Assembly: GCA_024642445.1 (NCBI GenBank)
Contig: JAHEBG010000089.1
Location: 1-5,846, forward strand
From: Gammaproteobacteria bacterium
GTDB taxonomy: Bacteria; Pseudomonadota; Gammaproteobacteria; Xanthomonadales; Xanthomonadaceae
Length of the DNA: 5,846 nt
Reading direction: 5' to 3'
Part shown: piece by piece, positions 1 through 5,683 of the stretch
How positions within the stretch are numbered: the stretch's first letter is position 1
Layout of the letters: each line of letters starts with the position of its first letter
Notes under the pieces: generated by a model
What the model saw: only the letters and a program-made list of their open reading frames with translations
The model's database searches: none
What the model was told of the DNA's origin: nothing
Translations under genes and position numbers: made by a program

Positions 1-671
1 TGCTGGCTGGCCAGAGCCTGCGCGCGGCTCACGGTCCTATTGGCGATCAAAAGGCGCTTGACCTTGGCATTATCCAGATGCTGGGCGACAAGCTCTACGG
101 TTTCGCCGGCACCAATCAGCATCACGCAGGACTGATCCAGTTGACTGAACAGCTGCCGTGCCAATTTAACGCTGGCATAAGCCACCGAAACCGGGTGTGA
201 GCCAATTTGGGTTTCGGTGCGCACCAGTTTTGCCGTAGCGAATGTCTGTTGGAAAAGCCTGTCTAACTGGCCTTGTACTGCTCGACAGCGATGCGCCAGC
301 GACCACGCCTGTTTGACCTGGCCCAGAATTTGCGGTTCGCCAAGAATCAACGAATCCAAGCCACAGGCAACCCTGAAAAGATGCTGCACGGCCTGTATAT
401 CGGTGTGGTTGTAGGTATGGCTTTCCAGAAGATCATTTGCTACACCGCGGTACTCGGCCAGCCAATTCGTCAGCATCGGTTCATCTGCCGTCGAAATCTG
501 GGCATAAATTTCAGTGCGGTTGCAGGTGCTCAGCAAGACCGCATGTTCAACCCCAGGTACAGCCAGCAAGGCATCCAAAGCATGCTGCAATTGGCTTTCA
601 GGCACGGTCACCCGCTCGCGCAACGCAATCGGCGCGGTGGTGTGATTCAAGCCAAGCACATGCAAGGGCAT
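1..671 (-). CDS. hemA: Glutamyl-tRNA reductase, N-terminal part (runs off left edge)
   Basis: HemA reduces the glutamyl group of Glu-tRNA(Glu) with NADPH to glutamate-1-semialdehyde, the first committed step of C5-pathway tetrapyrrole (heme) synthesis in the cytoplasm. I translated the minus strand from ATG at 671-669; 223 codons are open to the edge. The N-terminus MPLHVLGLNHTTAP, the catalytic motif STCNRTE with nucleophile Cys50, the substrate-domain motif GLDSLILGEPQILGQVK (about 104-120), RTETQIG (151-157) and the NADPH-fold motif GAGET (187-191) all match the E. coli-type enzyme, collinearly and without gaps that disturb the motifs. The family is usually about 420 residues, so roughly half is missing to the left. 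An AAGGA box five bases upstream supports this start. It is divergent from the TPR-lolB operon, as in Pseudomonas. Nothing looks broken. Identification is very secure. Confidence 0.97.
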   Translation of the reverse strand, partial: MPLHVLGLNHTTAPIALRERVTVPESQLQHALDALLAVPGVEHAVLLSTCNRTEIYAQISTADEPMLTNWLAEYRGVANDLLESHTYNHTDIQAVQHLFRVACGLDSLILGEPQILGQVKQAWSLAHRCRAVQGQLDRLFQQTFATAKLVRTETQIGSHPVSVAYASVKLARQLFSQLDQSCVMLIGAGETVELVAQHLDNAKVKRLLIANRTVSRAQALASQ

Positions 672-676
672 AGCGG

Positions 677-681
677 TCCTT
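677..681 (-). promoter_or_regulatory. Ribosome binding site of hemA
   Basis: AAGGA on the minus strand, five bases before the ATG at 671-669. It is the only Shine-Dalgarno-like box near the hemA 5' end and fixes the start. Confidence 0.75.
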
Positions 682-686
682 AAACA

Positions 687-715
687 ATGACGACTTATTT
701 TAGCCTGTGTACACT
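687..715 (+). promoter_or_regulatory. Candidate promoter of the TPR-lolB-ispE operon (weak)
   Basis: TACACT at 710-715 resembles a -10 box. Seventeen bases upstream is a weak -35-like ATGACG at 687-692. Transcription would then begin close to 722, right at the ATG of the TPR gene, giving a leaderless or nearly leaderless mRNA. That fits the absence of any Shine-Dalgarno sequence before that ATG. The element interleaves with the candidate hemA promoter. Confidence 0.25.
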
Positions 716-725
716 GTGTTGTATG
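697..725 (-). promoter_or_regulatory. Candidate hemA promoter (weak)
   Basis: On the minus strand a good -10-like TAAAAT lies at 702-697. Seventeen bases upstream is a poor -35-like CATACA at 725-720, matching three of six consensus bases. A start near 690 would give a leader of about 20 nt containing the AAGGA box. The -35 half overlaps the first codon of the divergent TPR gene. The assignment is by eye only. Confidence 0.3.
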
Positions 726-2384
726 CGCTTACTTGCCATTCTCCTTCCCCTAACAATTGCCTTGGGTTTGATCCCGGACACTGTGCGTGCGGCTCCTGCT
801 GCATCCCCGGGGGTTTCCGGGCAGCAACTGCAGCAGCTTATGGAAAGTGAGTTTCTGTTCCAGTCGGGTCAGTTCAGAGGCGCATTTGCGTATTATCAGG
901 GCTTGCCAGAAACCGCCTGGGATGCTGCCCAGTGGCTCCGTGCCGGCCAATTGGCCGAGGTGCTGGGAGAACAGCAGTGGTTCGAGCATCAAAAGCTTTC
1001 CAAAGAAGCTGCCGCCGACCCTGGAGAATCTATTCAGGCCCGTCGCTTGGCCTGGGCGCTTGAAACCGGGCGAATATCCGAAGCCGTGGATGCGTGGCGA
1101 AAACTTATGGAAGCGGGGGAGTCAGGGTTGCTGGCTTCGCGGCAGGTGTTGTTTGAACCTTCCGGCCAAGGACGTAAAGCATTACAACCGGTGCTGGCAG
1201 AATATGCTTCTGCACAGAAGCTGAAACCACCAGAAGCTCTGGAGCTTTACCGGGTTTCGTTGTCATTACAGGACAGTGCGTTGCAGGCCTCACTTCTAAA
1301 ACGTGTGCCTGATGGAGGCTTGGAGGCACAATTGGCAGCGCTATACCAAGCCTGCGTTGTTTCCAAGGATGTAACCTGTGGCAAGGCTTTATCAGACCTT
1401 TCTCCGCAGGATTTGGAACAGTGGCAGCGTCGGGATATCTGGCTACTTTCACAACAGCACGCTACGCCTGTTCAGCAAATGCGCTGGCTGGCCTCTTTGC
1501 CACAGGACGCCTCAACCTATTACCAACGGATTGTACAATTGAGCACGAATCCCGAGCCTGAAAATGGCCGGGCTTTGATGGCTGAAATGGAAAAAGACCC
1601 CGGGCTTACCGAATACCAGCGCGCATCGCTGCAGGGGTCGTTGTCGGAGCTGTTGAAGGATTGGCCGTCCGCTGCAATTAATTATCAATCGGCGCTTGCG
1701 ACCGGATTGCCAAGCCAGATTGGCATACGTTTGGCTATTGTGTATTTCCGCCAGAGCCGTGAGGCTGAGGCCTTGGTGCAGATAGCGAAGGTAAAAAATG
1801 ACCTGAGCCTCTCAGAGGAAATCCGGAGAGATGCGGCACTGACCGAAATCCAGTTTCATGAGTACAAGCAATCTGATCGAAACAACCCCGACATGATTGA
1901 CAGTCTGTACCGAACCGCACTTGTTGCCTGGCCAAATGCCCAGCAGTTGCGCTACCGGCTTGCCATGCGACTGTTCCAGCGGGGACAGACGCAACAAGCC
2001 ATGCTGGAACTTCAACGTTTATTGGCCATTGCGCCGGCGAATGCCGACGCCTTGAATGCTTACGGTTATACCTTGGCCAAAGAACTCGATAAGCCCCGTC
2101 AGGCTTTCAAAGCGGTGCAGCAGGCCTACTATTTGGCGCCGGAGCAATCCGAGATTCTCGACAGCTACGGGTATGTTCTGCACCGCCTGGGCAGGCATCA
2201 GGAAGCCCTGCCGCCCTTGCGCAAGGCCTGGAACATAACGCCCACGGCAGTAACGGCAGGCCACCTTGCGCAGGTGTTTTACGCTTTGGGAGATAAGGTC
2301 TCCGCCCAAGAGTATGTGGAGCGGGGATTGCGCTTGGATGCCAAAGAGGCCGATCTGCTGCGGTTGCAGGATCGTCTGCGATGA
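723..2384 (+). CDS. Exported TPR repeat protein (LbcA/PA4667-like)
   Basis: A 553-residue protein with a Sec signal peptide: MR, a hydrophobic stretch at residues 3-17, then a likely signal peptidase I site after VRA (23) or APA (26). The mature part is mainly helical repeats. Four clear tetratricopeptide repeats lie near 407-440, 441-475, 476-509 and 510-543, with the usual G/Y-x-L, A and P positions. More degenerate helical pairs precede them, for example around 300-360. The only cysteines, C211 and C219, could form a periplasmic disulfide. By position next to hemA and lolB it corresponds to P. aeruginosa PA4667. I recall that protein as LbcA, the outer-membrane lipoprotein adaptor of the CtpA protease that degrades peptidoglycan hydrolases. 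Here no lipobox Cys follows the hydrophobic segment, so a soluble periplasmic protein is predicted. I prefer the ATG at 723 because it gives a proper signal peptide; the in-frame ATG at 687 adds twelve residues. Neither has a Shine-Dalgarno box. Its stop overlaps lolB. Exact function is inferred. Confidence 0.88.
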   Translation: MRLLAILLPLTIALGLIPDTVRAAPAASPGVSGQQLQQLMESEFLFQSGQFRGAFAYYQGLPETAWDAAQWLRAGQLAEVLGEQQWFEHQKLSKEAAADPGESIQARRLAWALETGRISEAVDAWRKLMEAGESGLLASRQVLFEPSGQGRKALQPVLAEYASAQKLKPPEALELYRVSLSLQDSALQASLLKRVPDGGLEAQLAALYQACVVSKDVTCGKALSDLSPQDLEQWQRRDIWLLSQQHATPVQQMRWLASLPQDASTYYQRIVQLSTNPEPENGRALMAEMEKDPGLTEYQRASLQGSLSELLKDWPSAAINYQSALATGLPSQIGIRLAIVYFRQSREAEALVQIAKVKNDLSLSEEIRRDAALTEIQFHEYKQSDRNNPDMIDSLYRTALVAWPNAQQLRYRLAMRLFQRGQTQQAMLELQRLLAIAPANADALNAYGYTLAKELDKPRQAFKAVQQAYYLAPEQSEILDSYGYVLHRLGRHQEALPPLRKAWNITPTAVTAGHLAQVFYALGDKVSAQEYVERGLRLDAKEADLLRLQDRLR

Positions 2385-2923
2385 GGGCATGGCTGCTGTG
2401 TCTGGCCTTGGCAGGTTGCGCTACGGTCTCGACCCCAGTGACTTCGCCGGAGGCCCAGCGTCTGCGTCAGGCCTATGTTGACAGTCATCCGAATTGGGCC
2501 TTCAGTGGCCGCTTAGCTTATACGCATGACGGCAAAGGCGGGACAGCACAGATTTTCTGGCAGCAAACTGGAAGCAAGGCCGAGCTCAGGCTCAATGCCC
2601 CGCTGTCTCTGGGTTCCGCGCGTATTGTTTTCACTCCAGAATATGCGCAGTTGTTCGATGGCGCCGGAAACCAAGTTCAGTCGGGGCCAACAGCGCAGTT
2701 ACTCGAATCGCTGTTGGGCGTGCCTGTGCCGGTAGAAGACTTTGCCCGTGGCATACGTGGCGGCTTTTCGGTGCCCGGGGCACAAGCTATGGACGGTTGG
2801 CAGTGGCAGTACGGCAAATGGGCGAGTTCGCCGGCCCTATTGCCAACCCAGATCGAGCTCCGACGCAATCAAAGTCGTCTTCGACTGGTGGTCGATCGCT
2901 GGCAGGAGCTTGGAAATGACTGA
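2381..2923 (+). CDS. lolB: Outer-membrane lipoprotein receptor LolB
   Basis: LolB is the outer-membrane-anchored receptor that accepts lipoproteins from periplasmic LolA and inserts them in the inner leaflet of the outer membrane. The 180-residue product starts with a short lipoprotein signal peptide ending in the lipobox LAGC. Cys13 would be lipidated, and the +2 residue Ala14 (not Asp) fits outer-membrane sorting. Family features include NWAFSGRLAY (38-47), FWQQTG (59-64, identical to E. coli as I recall it), the NAPLSLGSARI segment (72-82) where the functionally important protruding Leu loop is expected, and the C-terminal LPTQIEL...RLRLVVDRW (154-174). At 180 residues it is shorter than E. 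coli LolB (207). The start overlaps the TPR gene stop as ATGA, with an AGGA box at 2368-2371 nine bases upstream, which suggests translational coupling. The stop overlaps the ispE start. Assignment is secure from sequence plus context. Confidence 0.95.
   Translation: MRAWLLCLALAGCATVSTPVTSPEAQRLRQAYVDSHPNWAFSGRLAYTHDGKGGTAQIFWQQTGSKAELRLNAPLSLGSARIVFTPEYAQLFDGAGNQVQSGPTAQLLESLLGVPVPVEDFARGIRGGFSVPGAQAMDGWQWQYGKWASSPALLPTQIELRRNQSRLRLVVDRWQELGND
2904..2908 (+). promoter_or_regulatory. Ribosome binding site of ispE
   Basis: AGGAG inside the lolB coding end, seven bases before the ATG at 2916. It decides between the ATG at 2916 and the in-frame ATG at 2925, favouring 2916. Confidence 0.75.
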
Positions 2924-3791
2924 GATGCCTTGGAGCGCTTGGCCTGCGCCGGCAAAGCTGAACCTTTTTCTGCGAATTACCGGCAGGCGTTCCGATGGCT
3001 ACCATACGCTGCAGACGGTATTCCAGCTCTTGGATTGGGGCGATACCGTACACCTGCGTGTTCGACAGGACGGAGAAATCCGGCGCGAATCAACGAACGG
3101 CCATGATGTGCCCGAAGCTCAGGATATTGCGATTAAAGCTGCGCAGGCCTTGAAGCTGCGCACCGGTTGCACCTTGGGTGCCGATATCCGTATCGAAAAA
3201 CGCATTCCCATGGGCGGCGGATTTGGCGGTGGCTCCAGTGATGCGGCAACGGTGTTGCGGGCGCTTGATCTGTTGTGGGAAACCGGTGCTGGCGTAGAGA
3301 TTTTGGCTGAAATAGGCTTGAAACTTGGCGCAGATGTGCCGGTTTTTGTGCGCGGACACAACGCCTGGGCTGAGGGAATAGGCGATGTCTTAACCCCCAT
3401 TCAGCTGCCGGAAGCTTGGTTTTTATTGGTGGACTGCGGTGTTCATGTGCCAACGGCTGAACTTTTTCAATCAGCGCAATTGACGAGAGCACAAAAATTG
3501 GTGAAAATAGAGGGCTATGTAAGTGGTTCGTTGCTGGATAACGCATTTGAACCGATAGTTCGTCAACGGCAACCCCGTATCGATCGGGTGTTTACCGAAA
3601 TGGCAGGCTACGGAAAAGTTGCGTTGACCGGTACCGGGGGCGGGTGTTTTCTTCGTTTTGCTTCCAAGGAAGCGGCGCAGTCGGCACAGGCCCATTTGCC
3701 TGAAGGCACCCGTTCTTGGGTGGTTGCCTCGGCACCGGAATCACCGCTGTTGCCCGCTTTGCGGCGGGCGCGGCACGAACCGTCAGCATAA
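2916..3791 (+). CDS. ispE: 4-diphosphocytidyl-2-C-methyl-D-erythritol kinase
   Basis: IspE, a GHMP-family kinase, uses ATP to phosphorylate the 2-hydroxyl of CDP-methylerythritol in the MEP pathway to isopentenyl diphosphate. The 291-residue product has all signature parts: PAPAKLNLFL with Lys14, RSDGYHTLQTVF (25-36), the ATP-binding glycine loop MGGGFGGGSSDAA (99-111), GADVPVF with catalytic Asp140, and the C-terminal glycine motif LTGTGGGCF (237-245). Phe103 replaces the more usual Leu of the glycine loop, a mild variation. Length is slightly above the usual 280-290, owing to a short C-terminal tail. The ATG overlaps the lolB stop by eight bases and has an AGGAG box. The frame stays open upstream to 2742, but that part is within lolB and lacks family homology. 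The stop lies five bases before the tRNA. An older symbol is ipk. Confidence 0.97.
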   Translation: MTEMPWSAWPAPAKLNLFLRITGRRSDGYHTLQTVFQLLDWGDTVHLRVRQDGEIRRESTNGHDVPEAQDIAIKAAQALKLRTGCTLGADIRIEKRIPMGGGFGGGSSDAATVLRALDLLWETGAGVEILAEIGLKLGADVPVFVRGHNAWAEGIGDVLTPIQLPEAWFLLVDCGVHVPTAELFQSAQLTRAQKLVKIEGYVSGSLLDNAFEPIVRQRQPRIDRVFTEMAGYGKVALTGTGGGCFLRFASKEAAQSAQAHLPEGTRSWVVASAPESPLLPALRRARHEPSA

Positions 3792-3879
3792 GAAATTGGG
3801 GCGTCGCCAAGAGGCCCAAGGCACCAGGTTTTGATCCTGGCATTCGTAGGTTCGAATCCTACCGCCCCAGCCAATTTCT
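3791..3879 (+). repeat. Inverted repeat flanking tRNA-Gln (precursor leader-trailer helix)
   Basis: AGAAATTGG at 3791-3799 is the exact reverse complement of CCAATTTCT at 3871-3879. In the folded precursor, leader AGAAAT (3791-3796) can pair with trailer ATTTCT (3874-3879). This stacks six more pairs on the acceptor stem and leaves only G-CCA bulged. The first base of the repeat is the last base of the ispE stop codon. Confidence 0.6.
3797..3873 (+). tRNA. tRNA-Gln (anticodon UUG)
   Basis: A full cloverleaf can be drawn. The acceptor TGGGGCG (3797-3803) pairs with CGCCCCA (3863-3869). The D arm is GCC/GGC (3806-3808 with 3820-3822). The anticodon stem CCAGG/CCTGG (3824-3828 with 3836-3840) holds the loop TTTTGAT, with anticodon TTG at 3831-3833. 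The T arm is GTAGG/CCTAC with loop TTCGAAT. G3870 is the discriminator and CCA is encoded at 3871-3873. It reads CAA, and CAG by wobble. The weak first pair U1-A72 is a known identity feature of bacterial tRNA-Gln. It sits between ispE and prs on the same strand with no sign of its own promoter, so it is probably cut from the polycistronic transcript. The same placement is known in Pseudomonas. Confidence 0.97.
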
Positions 3880-3898
3880 CCAGCGTCAAGGGTAAACA

Positions 3899-4855
3899 AT
3901 GAGTAAGCAAAACATGCTCGTATTTTCGGGTAATGCTAACCGGCCCTTGGCTCAAGCGGTGTGTCGCGAGCTCGGCTTCCCTATGGGCAAAGCGCTGGTC
4001 AGCAAGTTCTCCGATGGCGAGGTTCAGGTCGAAATCGAAGAAAACGTCCGTGGTCAGGATGTTTTCGTGATTCAGCCCACCAACGCACCCTCGGCGGAAC
4101 ATCTGATGGAATTGCTGGCCTTGATCGACGCGCTGAACCGCGCATCGGCCAGTACTGTAACAGCAGTGGTACCGTATTTCGGGTATGCCCGTCAGGATCG
4201 ACGTCCGCGTTCTGCGCGCGTGCCGATTACGGCGAAAGTAGCCGCTAAAATGTTTTCCATCGTCAATGCCGATCGTGTCATTACCATGGATCTGCATGCC
4301 GAACAAATCCAGGGTTTTTTCGATTGCCATGTCGACAATATCTACGCCTCGCCTCTGTTACTGGCGGATATCTGGCGCAATCACGGCACCGAAAACGTCA
4401 TTGTGGTGTCGCCAGATGTCGGCGGCGTGGTGCGGGCCCGGGCCATCGCAAAACGACTCGATGATGCCGATTTGGCTATTATCGACAAACGCCGGCCGCG
4501 CGCCAATGTGGCAACGGTAATGAACATCATTGGTGATGTTGCCGGTAAAACCTGCGTCATGGTCGATGATATCGTAGATACCGCCGGTACGCTGTGTGCC
4601 GCTGCCAATGCGCTGAAAGCGCAGGGTGCGGTAAAAGTGGTGGCGTACTGCACGCATCCGGTGCTGTCCGGCGCGGCCATCGATAACGTCACCAATTCGG
4701 CATTGGATGAGCTGGTGGTTACCGATACCATACCGCTGAGCGAAGCAGCCAAGGCCTGCGGCCGTATCCGGCAGTTGAGCGTGGCGGAAGTGCTGGCCGA
4801 GACCATACGGCGCATTGCGTTGGGTGAGTCGGTAAGCTCGCTATACGTCGATTGA
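3899..4855 (+). CDS. prs: Ribose-phosphate pyrophosphokinase (PRPP synthetase)
   Basis: Prs transfers diphosphate from ATP to ribose-5-phosphate, making PRPP for purine, pyrimidine, NAD, histidine and tryptophan synthesis. The 318-residue protein is of usual class I length. Motifs in order are FSGNAN (9-14), KFSDGE (36-41), ENVRGQDVF (48-56), the ATP-contacting [16 protein letters not shown] (92-107), [11 protein letters not shown] (131-141) with the metal-linked His133, the flexible catalytic loop [10 protein letters not shown] (195-204) with Lys197 and Arg199, and the PRPP-binding loop [10 protein letters not shown] (222-231). All key residues are present. The ATG at 3899 has an AAGGG box at 3888-3892 with a six-base spacer. 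Only 25 bases separate it from the tRNA, so transcription probably continues from upstream, although an upstream promoter within ispE cannot be excluded. The C-terminus SVSSLYVD differs from the Enterobacterales form. Confidence 0.98.
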   Translation: MSKQNMLVFSGNANRPLAQAVCRELGFPMGKALVSKFSDGEVQVEIEENVRGQDVFVIQPTNAPSAEHLMELLALIDALNRASASTVTAVVPYFGYARQDRRPRSARVPITAKVAAKMFSIVNADRVITMDLHAEQIQGFFDCHVDNIYASPLLLADIWRNHGTENVIVVSPDVGGVVRARAIAKRLDDADLAIIDKRRPRANVATVMNIIGDVAGKTCVMVDDIVDTAGTLCAAANALKAQGAVKVVAYCTHPVLSGAAIDNVTNSALDELVVTDTIPLSEAAKACGRIRQLSVAEVLAETIRRIALGESVSSLYVD

Positions 4856-4974
4856 TTTTTTGTGGGTGGGTGCCGGCGCATGTGTGCCGGCAAAAACCCA
4901 AACAACGCTCGTTTGGTCGCGAATGAGCGCTTTCACCGCCGCGAGGCGGTTCAACCAAGAGTAAAGGGTTTTTT
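4856..4974 (+). promoter_or_regulatory. Structured rplY leader with three hairpins
   Basis: The 119-nt gap between prs and rplY is rich in secondary structure. Hairpin 1 (4871-4892) is a 9-bp stem with one G-U pair closing an ATGT loop. It can be enclosed by TGGG/CCCA (4867-4870 with 4897-4900). Hairpin 2 (4906-4929) is a 10-bp stem with two G-U pairs and a GTCG loop. Hairpin 3 (4935-4950) is ACCGCC/GGCGGT closing a GCGA loop, a GNRA tetraloop. The ribosome binding site AAAGGG (4963-4968) follows unpaired, six bases before the ATG. No hairpin has a downstream T run, so none is an intrinsic terminator. The T run at 4856-4861 precedes hairpin 1. I recall that L25 regulates its own gene through the rplY 5' UTR in E. 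coli and relatives; whether this leader does so is inference. I see no strong promoter in the gap. Confidence 0.6.
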
Positions 4975-5637
4975 ATGTCAGAACATTCCATTAATGCTAC
5001 TGCCCGTAACGTTGAAGGCAAAGGTGCGAGCCGCCGCCTTCGTACGTCGGGTCATGTGCCGGCCATCGTTTACGGTGGTACCGATGCACCTAAATCGATC
5101 CAGATTGAACATAACCACCTCTGGCACGCCAGCCAGAATGAATGGTTCTATGCGTCCATTCTTGATCTGAACATCGACGGCAAAGCCGAGCGCGTGCTGT
5201 TGCGTGATATGCAGCGCCATCCGTTCAAGCAGCAGATCATGCACCTGGATTTCCAGCGTGTGGCTGCCGGTGTTGCCATTCACCTCAGTGTGCCGCTGCA
5301 CTTCCTGAATCAGGACACCTCCCCGGCCGGTAAATCCGCCAATGTGGTGGTTACCCATGAGATCAACGAAGTAGCCATCGTCTGTCTGCCGCGTGATCTG
5401 CCTGAGTTCATCGAAGTCGATCTGAAAGATCTGGCTTTGGGCGATATCGTCCATCTGTCGCAGGTCAAGCTGCCGAAAGGCGTTGAGCTCGACATCCGCA
5501 ATCTCGATAAAGAGCACGACATTGCCGTGGTCATCGCCAAGCAGGCCCGTGTTGAAGTTGAGGAAACTCCAGAAGCTCCGGCTGCTGAAGTACCATCCAC
5601 CAAGTCCGCGAAAGCCGGCGACAGTGACGCCAAATAA
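4975..5637 (+). CDS. rplY: 50S ribosomal protein L25/CTC (long form)
   Basis: bL25 binds 5S rRNA (loop E) in the large ribosomal subunit. The 220-residue product is the long CTC/TL5-type form rather than the 94-residue E. coli form. The N-terminal 5S-binding domain (about 5-93) carries the signature GKGASRRLRTSGHVPAIVYG (15-34) and the conserved RDMQRHPFKQQIMHLDF (77-93). A C-terminal TL5 beta domain spans about 98-190, with HLSVPLHFLN (103-112) and LPRDLPEFIEVDL (138-150). A low-complexity Glu/Ala/Lys tail (about 193-220) is typical of this form and probably disordered. The ATG has AAAGGG six bases upstream. The gene lies 119 nt after prs and 46 nt before pth; prs-rplY-pth is a common proteobacterial order. 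The long form is sometimes described as a stress-related CTC protein, but ribosomal function is the straightforward call. Confidence 0.96.
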   Translation: MSEHSINATARNVEGKGASRRLRTSGHVPAIVYGGTDAPKSIQIEHNHLWHASQNEWFYASILDLNIDGKAERVLLRDMQRHPFKQQIMHLDFQRVAAGVAIHLSVPLHFLNQDTSPAGKSANVVVTHEINEVAIVCLPRDLPEFIEVDLKDLALGDIVHLSQVKLPKGVELDIRNLDKEHDIAVVIAKQARVEVEETPEAPAAEVPSTKSAKAGDSDAK

Positions 5638-5651
5638 GTTCAATTAATGCC

Positions 5652-5673
5652 ACCGGCCCGGGTTCGGGCCGGT
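5652..5673 (+). other. GC-rich hairpin between rplY and pth
   Basis: ACCGGCCCG (5652-5660) pairs perfectly with CGGGCCGGT (5665-5673) around a GGTT loop. After a small internal loop the helix can resume as CAATT (5641-5645) with AATTG (5676-5680), reaching to within three bases of the pth ATG. The sequence after the stem is ACAATTGACT, without a T run, so it is not a standard intrinsic terminator. It may be an mRNA stability, processing or translation-control element. Confidence 0.6.
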
Positions 5674-5683
5674 ACAATTGACT

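Noticed and set aside
217..683. Plus-strand open frames over the left part of the window
   Set aside because: They are antisense to hemA, whose minus-strand translation carries the complete catalytic and NADPH motifs.
687..722. Longer TPR protein start at 687, adding a Cys-rich dodecapeptide
   Set aside because: It lacks a ribosome binding site, would spoil the standard signal peptide layout, and overlaps the likely hemA promoter. The ATG at 723 is preferred, though not proven.
2742..2915. Extended upstream start for ispE within lolB
   Set aside because: The extra 58 residues are lolB read in another frame. The family begins near PAKLNL, and the ATG at 2916 has an AGGAG box.
3608..4330. A 240-codon minus-strand open frame spanning the end of ispE, the tRNA and the start of prs
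   Set aside because: It runs antisense through a tRNA and two well-supported genes, with no family motif.
4836..4892. Intrinsic terminator at the end of prs
   Set aside because: The T run at 4856-4861 has no convincing stem before it, and the strong hairpin at 4871-4892 comes after it and lacks its own T tail on either strand.
4978..5643. A 221-codon open frame on the minus strand covering nearly all of rplY
   Set aside because: It mirrors rplY, which has full L25 signatures and a ribosome binding site. The antisense product shows no recognisable motif and has no upstream binding site I can see. It is an effect of codon usage on the opposite strand.
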